A DNA stretch of 64,000 bases from Microbacterium sp. MF43. GTDB taxonomy: Bacteria; Actinomycetota; Actinomycetes; Actinomycetales; Microbacteriaceae. Under the pieces are notes generated by a model. That model searched no databases and was not told the origin of the DNA. It saw only the letters and a list, made by a program, of their open reading frames with translations. The stretch is taken from positions 1-64,000 of the forward strand of contig NZ_JABBDY010000004.1 of assembly GCF_012847295.1 (NCBI RefSeq), read 5' to 3'. A program made the position numbers and the translations under genes. Below are positions 7,601 through 17,045 of this stretch, in pieces (position 1 is the stretch's first letter; every line of letters starts with the position of its first letter).

Positions 7601-10600
7601 CGGCGTCGTAGCTGTACTTCGTGGTCTGCTTCACCAGTCCTCGGACGGCCGAAGCGCTGACCGCGGCGGAGTGGATCTGCGCGTCACGGTAGTACTCGCG
7701 AAGTTCGACGGTGCGCCCGCGAGCGTCCAGGACCTTTTCGGTGGGAGTGCCGCCGAGGGGTGGGATGACGAGGGTGACAGCCCCGTCGTACACCGTCGTG
7801 GTACGCCACTTCTCATGGTCTGGGTTCGAACTCGTGCCGCTCCACAGCACCTCGTCGGTGACCCGGCCCGCCTTGTCGTACATGTACGTGGTTTGCGCGA
7901 CCGGGGCCGGGTCCGGGTTCTCGGCGACCATCGTCGGTGCGCCCGCGACCGGCCAGGGCGCGATCTGCGTGATCGTTTGCCCAGCGGAGTTGTAGAACAC
8001 GTGCGAGACCATGCGGGCTGGCGCACTGGGGGTGGAGTTCGCCGCTTCCGTCTGCTGCTGGAATGGCCGCCCGAGTCCGTCGTAGAGCACGACGCTGGTG
8101 TGTTGGCTGCGTCCGTCGGCGGCGAGGGTCCGGGTGAGAACGGCGTTCAGCCCGTTGCTGGGGTCGCTGTACGCGTACTCGACCGAGGGGTGCGGGGCGT
8201 CCTTGTGCTGCGGGTATCGCAGGCTGGTGGGGCGGCCGAGCGCATCGTATGTGCCTTCGGTTGTGAGGCCGTTCTGGTCTGTTGTTGACACGGGCAGCCC
8301 GGTCAGCGGGTTGAACGTCTGGGTGGACGTGAATGGTTCCGTACCGCCCAGTCCGTCCGGGTCCGGGGATGTGGTCGTTGTGGAGGCGAGTTGCCCCCCC
8401 GGCCCCGTCGTGTAGGTGGTGGTGGTCACGTTGCCGTCGGCGTCCTCAACGGTTTTCACGCGTCCGAGGTCGTCGTAGGTCGTCTTGGATTCTGTGACGT
8501 CGGCCGATGCATCGTCCGGGTGGACGGCCTTGGTCTCTACGACGCGCCCGAAGTCGTCGTACAGGGCCGTGTCGCGACTGATCAGCGTGGCGTTACTGAG
8601 CGTGCCGTCGCAGGCCGAGGCGTACACCTCGGTCTTCTCCGCGTACGACATCTTGTGCGCGCCGGTGAAAATTCCGTCGCGTCGGTAGCTGGTCTTGGTG
8701 CAGACATCGTCGGCCGTCGTTGTCAGATTGCCTCGGTCATTCACGGTGATCGGCAGCCCGTGCTCATCGAAGGTTGTGGTCGTCGACGTGCGGTGTGAGA
8801 GTGCTCCCTCGGCGTCGTAGGTGAAGCCGTGTGTCGTCGCTGAGGGGACGCGGATGGACGTCAGATTCTGTTGGGTGACGATCTCGATGGGATCGCCCGG
8901 CCTGTTGATCGTCTCGGACGTCTTCGTGGTGCCGTTGAGCGTTTGCGAGTTGAACACTTGTCCCGCGTAGGCCTCGAGGTCGGGCACCTCGACGACGTGT
9001 CCGGCCGGGCCGGCCTTGAGCGGGGGCCCTTCGACGCCGCGGAAGTAGGTGGTGTGATCGGTCGTGGCCGCGTCGTCGCCTTGGCCGACGGTGGTGTAGA
9101 CGTCGCGGAAGCCGCGGAATTCGGAGAAGGTGGACTCTGTGGCCTTGATCCCCCAGCCCTGGGGCTTGGCCCATGCGGCGTCTTCGTAGCGGTAGCGGGT
9201 GACCTTGGATGCGGATCCGGTGGTCAGCTGGTTGCCGCCGCTGGCGGCGGGGGCACCGTCCTCGGTGATGGCCTCAACGACATACTTGTGGAACCAGTGC
9301 TCCTGCGGCGCAAACTCGCCCTCTGGTTGCCACTTCACCAGGTAGCACAGCTGGTCATGCGCGCTATCGTCGATGGGCACCGCGCCGTCGGCGCAGTCCG
9401 GCTCCCGATAGGCAACGCTCACTGCTCCGCCGGACTCGGTGCGGACGCCGATGATGCGGTCTCGGAACAGCGCCGAGTGACCGTCGGTGCCGTTGTCGAC
9501 TCGGTTTGCCATCGGTTCGTATGTGAACTGCACCGCGGGAAGGGTGATGTCGTCGCCCGGTGTGGTGTTCGCCCCGAAGCCGGTGCGGTTCACACTGTCC
9601 AGGCGCAGGGTGATATTGGCTGCCTGTCCGATCTGTCCGTTGTCACCCTCGCCATGGAATCGCTGGCCGAAAACCCACGCGTCCACGTTCAGGTAGTCCG
9701 CGCCGCTTCTGGCTTGAGTAGTGATCTTGGCGAGGCGGGTTGTGTCGAAGAACACCGGCACGACGTTGGGGCATTCGTCGGCAGATGTCGCGCATTGGAG
9801 GTCGGTGGGTGTGTCGACCCATTTCGTCTTGTCGGTTTCGTTCTGCCCGTTCTTGCAGAGCGAAAGACCGTCAGCGCGGTCGGTGACGCACCGTTTCTCC
9901 GCGTCGAACACGATCCGGTACGGTGCTGCGATGGTGGACCCCTCACGGGTGCCGTACTCGATCTGGGTCAACCGCCCGCCGGAGGTGTAGCTGATCGGGG
10001 TCCAGTCGGTGTTGTGGCCGTAGTCGTTGACGTACGCGTTGGACTCGGTGGCGTACTCGTAGGTCATGGTGTTGCCTGACGGGTCGACGACGTAGTCGAG
10101 GTTCCAGCGCCACACCTGGTCGCAGCGTGAGGACGCGAACCCGCCGTCATCCGCTGCCTTGTAGCATTTCTCGCCTGCGTGGTTGCCGTAGACGGGCACC
10201 TTCCAGGCGGAGTTGAGCGACTCGGGTGCGTTCTCGGCGGCCTTGCCGCGGCCGAAGAAGTACTGCGTGCCGTCGGTCGTGGTGACCTTCCAGTACTCAC
10301 GGTCGCCGATGCCGTTCCATCCGCCGGTGAGGAGTTCGATTCGGGTGCCGTCGTCGGTCTTGTTGCGCCACCTGTTGCCTGAATCCTTGACGAGCGTCGA
10401 GCCGGCGCCGTTGAAGACCATGGAGGCGTTCACCGGCCCCCAGCACAAGTCGCCGGTGTCACGTCCGGCGTTGTTTGGGGAACCAGCGGTGTCGTCAGCG
10501 CAGGGCTTGTACTGGCGTTCGATGTAGCTGGAGGTCAGGTCAAAACCCTCGCCGATCCACCCGGCCTGGTTGTTGCTGGACGGGACACGCCCGTCGGACA

Positions 10601-11549
10601 CCGCTGACGAATACGACAGCGTGAGGTTCGGCGCGAGACCGGACATCGAGGTGGGGACAGTGAGCGGATACGACCATGTGAACGCACCGGTGTTGCCGCT
10701 GGTGCCCCAGGTCGATGAGAGCGGCAGGCTGGTTTGAGACCAGTCCCCCGCGGACCCGGAGACACCGGCCGTTACCGCCAGGGTGCTTCCTCCGCTGAGA
10801 GCAGCGGTTTGCAGCGCCATCCCCTGGCTCCCCATCACCACCTCTGCCGGGTCCACGGGAACCACCCCGGAAACGGTCTGGGCCACCGGATCATTGACCG
10901 AAGGGATTAGTTCCGGCTGACATTCCGGGGCGGTGGGAGTGTCGATGCGGCAGTCGGGTAGCCGGACCAGCCGCAGCCGGGACGCCCAATCTCCGCCGTA
11001 GAGCCCGGCGAACTCCGCGTACGAGACAGAAAGTTGCACGTGCGGATCCGCGGTGGGCTCGCCGGCGGCCGGTTCGGTCACCTCGAGGAGAACCCCTGCC
11101 ACCCCGGCTGCCCGCGTCTGCGCCGCGTCCTGAACGCTCAGCGTGACGGCGTCAGGGGCCACATCCCCCTCGGCGGCGGTCACCGAGACACTCATGCCGC
11201 CAAGATCGACCGTGGAGTCCGCGCCGATGGAGACCTCGACGGTCGCCTCATCCGCGACGGGCGGTACCGCGGGCTGTAGTGCCGCGCTTTCCGGTTCCGC
11301 CGCAGGCCAGGACCCGCCGATGGGCGATGCCGGCTTGATCGGCTGCGTCGAACCCGCGGCAAGAAGGTCAGCGAAATTCTGCTCGCGCGTCTCCGCGGGC
11401 GACTGTGTGGTCGCGTGTGTCGCCACCACGCTCAGCCCGAACGGGTCGACCACGAGGACGGCCGTGAGCGCTGCAGCGATCACCGCGGTGGACACGGGCG
11501 CGATGCGAGTGTGGAGGGAGGGCATGCGGGTCCTTCGCGTGGTGTTCAT
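4611..11549 (-). CDS. RHS polymorphic toxin with pre-toxin HINT domain and REase-fold (Tox-REase-7-like) tip
   Basis: 2312 residues from the ATG at 11549, which lies two bases after the stop of the upstream gene. A hydrophobic N-terminal signal or anchor (about residues 13-40) is followed by a beta-rich region, an SpvB-like opening (about 280-320), long YD/RHS repeats, and the RHS core hallmark ARYYDPATGTFLSVDPE near residue 1855. A glycine/alanine-rich hydrophobic linker leads to a HINT domain (about 2057-2204) with starting Cys in CAINSF, TAGHPFWV and terminal VLTHNC, predicted to cut the protein itself. The last ~108 residues contain RIPDELNSSVLGEVKNV, an E-x-K restriction-nuclease-type motif resembling Tox-REase-7. 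RHS cores form a cocoon that encloses the tip. The product is therefore probably a surface or secreted toxin, with immunity downstream. Confidence 0.9.
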   Translation of the reverse strand: MNTTRRTRMPSLHTRIAPVSTAVIAAALTAVLVVDPFGLSVVATHATTQSPAETREQNFADLLAAGSTQPIKPASPIGGSWPAAEPESAALQPAVPPVADEATVEVSIGADSTVDLGGMSVSVTAAEGDVAPDAVTLSVQDAAQTRAAGVAGVLLEVTEPAAGEPTADPHVQLSVSYAEFAGLYGGDWASRLRLVRLPDCRIDTPTAPECQPELIPSVNDPVAQTVSGVVPVDPAEVVMGSQGMALQTAALSGGSTLAVTAGVSGSAGDWSQTSLPLSSTWGTSGNTGAFTWSYPLTVPTSMSGLAPNLTLSYSSAVSDGRVPSSNNQAGWIGEGFDLTSSYIERQYKPCADDTAGSPNNAGRDTGDLCWGPVNASMVFNGAGSTLVKDSGNRWRNKTDDGTRIELLTGGWNGIGDREYWKVTTTDGTQYFFGRGKAAENAPESLNSAWKVPVYGNHAGEKCYKAADDGGFASSRCDQVWRWNLDYVVDPSGNTMTYEYATESNAYVNDYGHNTDWTPISYTSGGRLTQIEYGTREGSTIAAPYRIVFDAEKRCVTDRADGLSLCKNGQNETDKTKWVDTPTDLQCATSADECPNVVPVFFDTTRLAKITTQARSGADYLNVDAWVFGQRFHGEGDNGQIGQAANITLRLDSVNRTGFGANTTPGDDITLPAVQFTYEPMANRVDNGTDGHSALFRDRIIGVRTESGGAVSVAYREPDCADGAVPIDDSAHDQLCYLVKWQPEGEFAPQEHWFHKYVVEAITEDGAPAASGGNQLTTGSASKVTRYRYEDAAWAKPQGWGIKATESTFSEFRGFRDVYTTVGQGDDAATTDHTTYFRGVEGPPLKAGPAGHVVEVPDLEAYAGQVFNSQTLNGTTKTSETINRPGDPIEIVTQQNLTSIRVPSATTHGFTYDAEGALSHRTSTTTTFDEHGLPITVNDRGNLTTTADDVCTKTSYRRDGIFTGAHKMSYAEKTEVYASACDGTLSNATLISRDTALYDDFGRVVETKAVHPDDASADVTESKTTYDDLGRVKTVEDADGNVTTTTYTTGPGGQLASTTTTSPDPDGLGGTEPFTSTQTFNPLTGLPVSTTDQNGLTTEGTYDALGRPTSLRYPQHKDAPHPSVEYAYSDPSNGLNAVLTRTLAADGRSQHTSVVLYDGLGRPFQQQTEAANSTPSAPARMVSHVFYNSAGQTITQIAPWPVAGAPTMVAENPDPAPVAQTTYMYDKAGRVTDEVLWSGTSSNPDHEKWRTTTVYDGAVTLVIPPLGGTPTEKVLDARGRTVELREYYRDAQIHSAAVSASAVRGLVKQTTKYSYDAAGQLVKMTDPKSNEWTYTYDLAGQQTSATDPDGGTTTTSYYPLGQVKTSTNANGATLAYTYDRLGRPASLRDGDPNGNIRATWSYDTGTLPNGNQALGQLAAATRVIDGNEYVTSYPAYDTAYRPTQVDTQLPGNDALFSLAGTTFSTSYAYTADGQVRQVTYPKVTNQDGDAVLGAETVTTRFNANSRPSSMGGGFGWGIYVAASNWNPDGSLYGYDLGNTYGTSVAYDWDQVTGQLVGTRMARTGHGDGTELNLSYRYDPAGNVTSLIDAPTNTATVAEKDAQCFQYDGLQRLQVAWTDAQGDCARSTVTTADLGGVAPYWTEYAYDALGNRFSKTDHTAAATTLTEYAHGEGSAGPHQLTSMTRTSGSTSVTTGFTWDAAGNQTGRTVDAQQQTQTWDAEGELTAVTGGGADVSNIYDANGTRLIRIDDTGATVFLPGGQEVRATTETVTATRWYSFAGRTVATRTGKGLSGVSTIVTDAHGTPLASVHNTNWTAAVQRIRTDPFGAARAGQSGAVAGRGFLGAPTDTTGFTLLGARYYDPATGTFLSVDPELTPSAPAQFNAYVYSGNNPVTWADPTGRNWLGDAWKNVTGFVKKHQAEIGGFVAGALVTTGCLAATAGAGSVGCFIAGGAVAGAVTNVWKQSQSRKKFDWGSFARDTLTGGALGALGPVAGSLGRAVAPAASRFISAVGNALKPAAAKLPTAFKPAAAAASRPAASSARPAASAAAPKPQQSAASCAINSFVPGTLVLLADGSKAAIETLRLGDKVLATDPTTGETSAQPVLATITGTGPKDLVTLTVTTDTGDTGKVTATAGHPFWVPDRAEWVDAGDLAPGDSLLTSVGAWVQLTAVEHERREQTVHNLTVKSAHTYNVVAGKADVLTHNCATGMAGVRATGQVGETMAGIVKNTARIPSASGRAAYRIPDELNSSVLGEVKNVGRLNYTSQLRDFAAYARQEGLAFTLYTRGSTTFSSTLQAEITSGRILLDTIRLGL

Positions 11550-11551
11550 CG

Positions 11552-14500
11552 TCACTCGTCGTCGGTCGTCGGGTCCAGTGCAGTGAGGCCCGAGCTGTAG
11601 TCGGCCGGCTCTGCGCCCTGGCACAGTCGTCGCAGCTTCTCCTCAGAGACGACCTGCCCGGAGTAGACCCTGACGCTGTCGACGGTTCCCGGCCACCAGT
11701 TCTTCTGGGTGCCGTCGACCAGACCGCGCCCGACTGAGAAGGCGCCCGTCGCCGCCCACGACTGTCCCCCGCGCCCGAGTGGGGCCGTCGCCGTCGGCGT
11801 AGCCTGCCCTGGGTCCGACGCGGTGCCGACATCACACACCCACAGTTGAGTCGTGTTGGTCGTCACGTCGCTCGCGCCCACCAAGTGGACCCAGCGGTCT
11901 CCGCGGACGGTGACGCCGGACCGGACTGAGGTGGTGGTGGCGCCGACGGTGTCACTGTTGCGCATATCGAACGACCAGCAACCGCCTGTCATGTTCGGAC
12001 ATGAGGGGAGGTAGCCGAGCGAGAACCCCGACTGGTTGACACCGTCTTGGGAGACCGCTGTGGACGGCCCCGACCCGATCTTGCTCGCGTCGAGCCACAC
12101 CAGTGCGGAAACCGCGAAAGACTTCTTGGTATCCACCACGGGCCCGGTCCACGCCTGGTCGCTCACGCCATCCAGCTTCAACGCATGGTCATTCTGCCGG
12201 GAATCGAACATTTCGTGCGGCCCGTCGGCCCACAGGTCAGCGTTGGAAAGAGCGATGTCCTGAGCGATGCCCGCACCGCTCGAGTCCGCGGCGGTGGTGC
12301 CTTCGCCCTCGTCGAAGGACCAGATGGCATCCTCCTTAGCATCAGCGACGTAGAACGTGTACTTCGCGTCTGTGGACTTGTTCCCGGCAGCGTCCTCCGC
12401 CCGTACGACGATCGTGACCTCGCCGGTCGCTCTGGGTGTGTAACTGAAGTCGATCGGGGAACCAGCCGCGTCGAGAATCTTCACGGCCTCAGGAACGGCA
12501 TTGAGGGGATTTGGCGATGTGACCCAGTACCTGAGCTGTTTGACCGCTTCGGTGTTTCCCCGGGCGAATCGGAAGTTCCCGGCGATACCCACGCCCCCGC
12601 GCTCGGCACCCTTTTCATAGATCGCGGCCGCGCCGCTCGAAAGTGCGGTGACGCTGGGCGTCTCCGGTTTTGTGGTGTCCACCTTGAACTCGCAGATCGC
12701 CAACGACCATCCAGACCACGCGGCCCCGTCTGTCGCGGTGACGCGGTACTGGTAGATCCCGTTGTGGACGAGTTTGCCCGCCGCGACAGTCGCGGTGAAC
12801 TTCGATCCGGAGGGTTTGCCCGGCAGGGTGGTGCTGTTCCACACCTCGGTCGTGGTGCCCGCGGTGACGATCTGGAAGTGCGCTTGAACGCTGTCAGCAT
12901 CTGGATCGGTCACCACCGCGGACAGAGTCGGGGTGGTGTCGGAGATCACCGGCCGCCCCGTCCCCGATGCGCAGTTCTGTGCCGGATCCTCAAGCTTGAC
13001 CGTCGTCGACCTCTCCGGCGGGCGGTTATAAGTGATGCTCAGCTGGGCGTTGGCCTTGTACGTCTTGTACCCACTGGAAGTGGTCTCATTGCTCGCACGA
13101 AGCCCGATCCCCAGCTGCGCCCAATCCGCGTCCGCCCACTGGACGACGGCGCCCTTCACGCTCCACTCACGTCGGATACCGCCGTCGCTGCATCCATCGC
13201 CCTGTGGTGCGGTGACACCGGACTGCAGCCCGCCGCTGTTGAACGGCAGGGTGCTCCACGTGCGCTGCGTGGTCGTGATGGCAGTCGTCATGTACGCGTC
13301 CGTGCGGGTCGATGTGCAGTTTCCGCGTTCACCTGGATCGGCGCTGAACGATGCGGCGCTCACATGCACTCCGGCAATCGACTTCATCAACGTGGCCGCG
13401 TCGCCACCGAACTCCCACACCAGCCGCGCCGTGAACGTCGTTTCGCACTTGTATGACCACGTCAGCGAGCAAAGTCCCATCGACTCACCCACACGAGTGG
13501 TCGTGTCGGCCCATTTGTATACGTGGTTGGTGTAGCCACCGGTGCGGATCGCGACCCACTCGACCGGAGTGCGCCCAGCCAGAGTCGGATCGATCCGAAC
13601 CGGCCACACCGTGTCTGCCGAACCGAGCAACTGCTCATCCGGCGACACGACGGCAACGCCATTCCCGCCGGCAGCACCCTCGATCCGCACCGGCATGCCG
13701 ACCGTGTGGTCGCCCGGCAACGGGAACTCCAACCGCTCCACGGGCTCACCGTTGCCGGTCCCGTTCGCGCTGGAATCCCACATGGTCGACGGCGGTGACC
13801 AGAACATGACCTCCCCATCAGCCCGGATGAGCTCGAAACCGACACCGTCCGTCTCTACCAGCTCCACGTCGGCGGACGACTCGATCCGATACGGAATCTC
13901 AAGACCATCACCGGGGAGCGCCTTCGCGCCGCGGGCCTCAGCCAAGGCGCCACGGAACCACTGCGTCGCCGCGGGCGAGTCCAGCTCGACAATCGGCCGG
14001 AACCCGGACCCGTCTGAGCCGGCTGAGACCACGAGCCGCGCACCCTCCGCGAGCTCATAGGTCACGAAACGACCATCCACGGTGGGCTCAGACAGTTCCA
14101 ACGGGAACCACATCTTTACCCAGGACCCGTCCCGTTCGATCACACCGAGCGGCAACTCAGCCCCAAGAGGACCGCCCGGGTTGAACCACATCGGATAGAC
14201 GGGGGCTTCGACCGGAAGCATCCCAGCGACACCCGGAACCAGATCCTCGGTCGCCGCGACGGCTGCGCCGACGCCATCGCCTCCATGTCCGCCGCCGCGA
14301 CCCAGGGCCACGGGCACCGGGTTCTGAGACACCTCTGCGCTGACTGGCTCCCGGGAGCCGTTGACCTCCGTGTGTGAGGGCACCGCGCTCAACGTCAACC
14401 GAGACTGACCGTCGGGCTGGGCGACAACTGTCACCCACGGCGACCGCTCGGAGCTCACTTCAACGTCCTTGCCGCACGCCGCTGCCAGTGCAGCAGCCGC

Positions 14501-14719
14501 GTCAGCGGACTCCCGCTCGAGGACGGAGCAGTCAGCGGCGGAGCGACTCGGGCCGACCGCCGTGTACACGATGAGAGCCCCGGACACGACCAGCACGCCA
14601 ACTAGACCGAATGCGACCCATCGCCGCTTCCTGAGCGCACTCCACGCGCGCGTAATCGCTTCCACCAACGTCCTCCGGACACGCAACGAACACCGACGGC
14701 TCACCGCGCCACCGATCAT
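11552..14719 (-). CDS. Membrane-anchored DNRLRE/LamG surface protein preceding the RHS toxin
   Basis: 1055 residues with a basic N-terminus and one membrane segment (WVAFGLVGVLVVSGALIVYT, about 34-55), so the bulk is outside the cell. A DNRLRE-like region at about 385-560 contains TPVEWVAIRTGGYTNH, Ig/Fn3-like strands follow, and a LamG-type jelly-roll at about 798-1035 begins IWSFDEGEGTTAADSSG and includes ALKLDGVSD and WVHLVGASD. Such proteins are regularly encoded just before RHS toxins in actinobacteria and probably help display or adhesion; I infer this from context. The first 18 codons and the upstream region are duplicated at 1782-2485. The start ATG is accepted because the duplicate ORF uses the same one; the ribosome site is weak. 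Confidence 0.85.
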   Translation of the reverse strand: MIGGAVSRRCSLRVRRTLVEAITRAWSALRKRRWVAFGLVGVLVVSGALIVYTAVGPSRSAADCSVLERESADAAAALAAACGKDVEVSSERSPWVTVVAQPDGQSRLTLSAVPSHTEVNGSREPVSAEVSQNPVPVALGRGGGHGGDGVGAAVAATEDLVPGVAGMLPVEAPVYPMWFNPGGPLGAELPLGVIERDGSWVKMWFPLELSEPTVDGRFVTYELAEGARLVVSAGSDGSGFRPIVELDSPAATQWFRGALAEARGAKALPGDGLEIPYRIESSADVELVETDGVGFELIRADGEVMFWSPPSTMWDSSANGTGNGEPVERLEFPLPGDHTVGMPVRIEGAAGGNGVAVVSPDEQLLGSADTVWPVRIDPTLAGRTPVEWVAIRTGGYTNHVYKWADTTTRVGESMGLCSLTWSYKCETTFTARLVWEFGGDAATLMKSIAGVHVSAASFSADPGERGNCTSTRTDAYMTTAITTTQRTWSTLPFNSGGLQSGVTAPQGDGCSDGGIRREWSVKGAVVQWADADWAQLGIGLRASNETTSSGYKTYKANAQLSITYNRPPERSTTVKLEDPAQNCASGTGRPVISDTTPTLSAVVTDPDADSVQAHFQIVTAGTTTEVWNSTTLPGKPSGSKFTATVAAGKLVHNGIYQYRVTATDGAAWSGWSLAICEFKVDTTKPETPSVTALSSGAAAIYEKGAERGGVGIAGNFRFARGNTEAVKQLRYWVTSPNPLNAVPEAVKILDAAGSPIDFSYTPRATGEVTIVVRAEDAAGNKSTDAKYTFYVADAKEDAIWSFDEGEGTTAADSSGAGIAQDIALSNADLWADGPHEMFDSRQNDHALKLDGVSDQAWTGPVVDTKKSFAVSALVWLDASKIGSGPSTAVSQDGVNQSGFSLGYLPSCPNMTGGCWSFDMRNSDTVGATTTSVRSGVTVRGDRWVHLVGASDVTTNTTQLWVCDVGTASDPGQATPTATAPLGRGGQSWAATGAFSVGRGLVDGTQKNWWPGTVDSVRVYSGQVVSEEKLRRLCQGAEPADYSSGLTALDPTTDDE

Positions 14720-15331
14720 CCGCAGGCGGAGTCACCCTGAAAGAACGCTGAGAACAAAAAAACCCTAACGCAACCTTCCTACGTAACCCCTCCCGCGCCG
14801 GTGGCTTGTGGAGAAATGGGGTGCGCTTGAACGGTAAGCACCCGAAAGTTGCCGCACTGGCCGGGGCGCCACCGGTACGTACGGTGGTGCTCCAATCCAC
14901 CGTAGGTGTGTCCGTAATCCGCGAGATTTCGCGGAAGCTCGCTCCCCCATGGGCGCGTCATAACAAATTGGGAACAGAGTTCTTCCCCCTTCGGCGCGCC
15001 GAGACGCCGACCCGAGCTACCCGAAGGTGGCGCTGATCGGATACTGCGCGCTGAGGGCGTGATCTACCTACCGTGGGACTCTCGCGTCCTTCGAGCACGA
15101 CGCCCGTCAGAATCCGACAAATCCCCGATCAGCAGAGAAAAGCCCTAGTTTGTTCCCGTTAACTGAAATAATCGTGTCTGACCTGGGGTTCTTGTGGCGG
15201 TGACGGTGGGATTTGAACGCATACGGGATGCGGTCACAGGGATCACATGAGGTTTCAGAAGCTCATGAAATCAACGTTCCGATCTCTGAGCAACGCCATG
15301 CAGTCACACTCGATTCGCTGCGTTTGTTCCC
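14665..15331. repeat. Direct repeat B: promoter/attachment region of the intact RHS operon
   Basis: This is the partner of repeat A. It holds the 5' end and upstream region of the pre-RHS gene, a tRNA-Ser-like 3' fragment at 15195-15218 and GTTTGTTCCC motifs at 15148-15158 and 15322-15331. Compared with copy A it lacks 37 bp that complete a terminator hairpin. The shared part upstream of the pre-RHS start (about 14720-15000) presumably contains the operon promoter, but no clear -35/-10 pair stands out. Confidence 0.85.
15195..15218 (-). repeat. tRNA-Ser 3'-end fragment (probable attachment core, copy 2)
   Basis: Identical to the fragment at 2349-2372, and again without the 5' half of a tRNA. 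The flanking GTTTGTTCCC motifs on both sides resemble the arm-type binding sites that surround integrase cores. Confidence 0.6.
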
Positions 15332-15598
15332 GCTTCTGTTCCCGCCCGGGGACGGAGGGATTTGAACTCACTCACTGGGTCATTTCATCGATCACCTTCG
15401 CTGCTGAGGGCTGGTCTGGCCACGACTCGGTCAACTCGGCGGGCGTGAGTCGCGCGGTCCTAGGCATCTCGGTCTCCATCGAGGTCCGGATGTGTCGACG
15501 CCAGTCGTTTCATGGCTCAACAACCACGGTTGAGCTCATGTCCACTGACGTGGATCAACTTGAACTGGTTGAAAGACCACATAGGTTGACGCCTCACA
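15332..15598. other. Island/chromosome junction: third tRNA-like 3' end and a short peptide frame
   Basis: Positions 15347-15367 read on the minus strand as GTTCAAATCCCTCCGTCCCC, a second, different tRNA-like 3' end. Immediately beyond it a minus-strand frame (ATG at 15479, TGA at 15372) encodes 35 residues including TARLTPAELTESWPD and AAKVIDEMTQ, which I do not recognise. The remainder up to the bkdC stop holds a weak inverted repeat (GCTCAACCGTGG) and no gene I can support. This is the right boundary of the accessory island. Confidence 0.45.
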
Positions 15599-16960
15599 TC
15601 AGTCGAGGAGCAGCGCCGGCTCCTCGAGGATCGAGGCGACATCGGCGATGAAGCGCGACATGCCGTCGCCGTCGACCACCCGGTGATCGAACGAGCCCGC
15701 GACGGTGGTGACCCAGCGCGGACGCACCTCGCCGTCGACGACCCACGGCTTCTGGCGGATCGTGCCGAGCGCGACGATGCCGGACTCGCCGGGGTTGATG
15801 ATCGGCGTGCCCGCATCCATCCCGAACACGCCGATGTTCGTGATCGTGATCGTGCCCTGCTGCTGGTCCGCCGGCGTCGTCTTGCCTTCGCGCGCGGTGA
15901 GGGTGAGCTTCTCGAGCGACCGCGCGAGTTCGCGCATCGACAGGTCCTGCGCGTCCTTGATGTTCGGCACGAGCAGGCCCCTCGGCGTCGCGGCGGCGAT
16001 GCCGAGGTTCACGTAGCGCCGGACGCGGATCTCGGCGCCCCCCTCGGCCTCGACCCATGCCGCGTTGACCATCGGCGTGCGGCGCACCGCCCAGATCACG
16101 GCGCGCGCCATGATGAGCAACGGCGACACCTTCGTGTCGGCGAAATCGGGCGAGGCCTTCAGTCGCTTGACGAGCTCCATCGTGCGGGTGGCGTCCACGT
16201 CGGTCCAGACGGTGACGTGCGGCGCCGTGTAGGCCGACTGCACCATCGCCGACGAGGTCGCCTTGCGCACGCCCTTCACGGCGATCGTCTCTTCGCGCGC
16301 GTCGTCGCGAGGGGGCGCGGAAACGGCGGGGACGGATGCCTCGGCCGCCGCCGCAGCGACCGGAATGGTCTCCTCGCGCACGTCGCCCCACTCGGGGGTC
16401 TCGATGTTGCGGAACACGCTCGCCTGCGACGCCTGCCGCATGACGTCCTCGCGCGTGACCTCGCCGGCGGGGCCGGTGGGCGAGACGGAGGCGAGCTCGA
16501 CGCCGAGGTCGCGTGCGAGCTTGCGGATCGGCGGCTTGGCGACCACGCCGACGGATGCCTCGACCCGCTCCTGCGCGGTTGCGGCGGGCTTGCGGCGGCG
16601 CGACTTCACCTCGCCGCCGGTGCCGTAGCCGACGAGCACCGCGCCGTCCCCCTCGGCGGAGGCTTCGGCGGGCGCGCCGTGCTCGGTCTGTCCGACGGTC
16701 GCGGGACCTGAGGCATCCGCTCCCGCGACGATGGTGATGATCGGCGACCCGACGTTGACCGTCGCGCCCTCGGCGACGAGCAGTTCGCCGACCGCGCCCG
16801 AGAACGGCGAGGGCAGCTCGACGAGCGACTTGGCCGTCTCGATCTCGACGAGGACGTCGTTGACGGCCACGGTGTCGCCGGGCGCGACGTGCCACGACAC
16901 GATCTCGGCCTCGGTGAGACCCTCGCCGACGTCCGGGAGGACGAATGTCTGCGTGCTCAT
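15599..16960 (-). CDS. bkdC: Branched-chain/2-oxo acid dehydrogenase E2 (dihydrolipoamide acyltransferase)
   Basis: 453 residues from the ATG at 16960 ([14 protein letters not shown]). A single lipoyl domain carries the lipoylated lysine in [10 protein letters not shown], a peripheral-subunit-binding domain includes [14 protein letters not shown] and [11 protein letters not shown], and the catalytic acyltransferase domain ends with [15 protein letters not shown], containing the active-site His and Asp. The enzyme transfers the acyl group from E1-bound thiamine diphosphate to CoA in a cytoplasmic multienzyme complex. It is the last gene of hisC-bkdA-bkdB-bkdC, 85 bp after bkdB. The small single-lipoyl form and the BkdA/BkdB partners favour branched-chain keto acids over pyruvate, but substrate cannot be fixed from sequence. 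Confidence 0.92.
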   Translation of the reverse strand: MSTQTFVLPDVGEGLTEAEIVSWHVAPGDTVAVNDVLVEIETAKSLVELPSPFSGAVGELLVAEGATVNVGSPIITIVAGADASGPATVGQTEHGAPAEASAEGDGAVLVGYGTGGEVKSRRRKPAATAQERVEASVGVVAKPPIRKLARDLGVELASVSPTGPAGEVTREDVMRQASQASVFRNIETPEWGDVREETIPVAAAAAEASVPAVSAPPRDDAREETIAVKGVRKATSSAMVQSAYTAPHVTVWTDVDATRTMELVKRLKASPDFADTKVSPLLIMARAVIWAVRRTPMVNAAWVEAEGGAEIRVRRYVNLGIAAATPRGLLVPNIKDAQDLSMRELARSLEKLTLTAREGKTTPADQQQGTITITNIGVFGMDAGTPIINPGESGIVALGTIRQKPWVVDGEVRPRWVTTVAGSFDHRVVDGDGMSRFIADVASILEEPALLLD

Positions 16961-17045
16961 GTGCGGTGTCCTTTCAGGCCGGTCGTCACGCGAGGAGCGC
17001 AGCGACGAGCCGAGACGCGGGAGGTGTCGCTCGACGACCGGAACA

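Noticed and set aside
5802-8288. Long plus-strand open frame (828 codons) opposite the RHS toxin
   Set aside because: It is the mirror of GC-rich RHS coding on the minus strand; composition is Val/Gly/Arg-rich with no domain, and the minus-strand product is unequivocal.
15594-16895. Minus-strand 433-codon frame overlapping bkdC
   Set aside because: Arg-rich out-of-frame shadow of the E2 gene.
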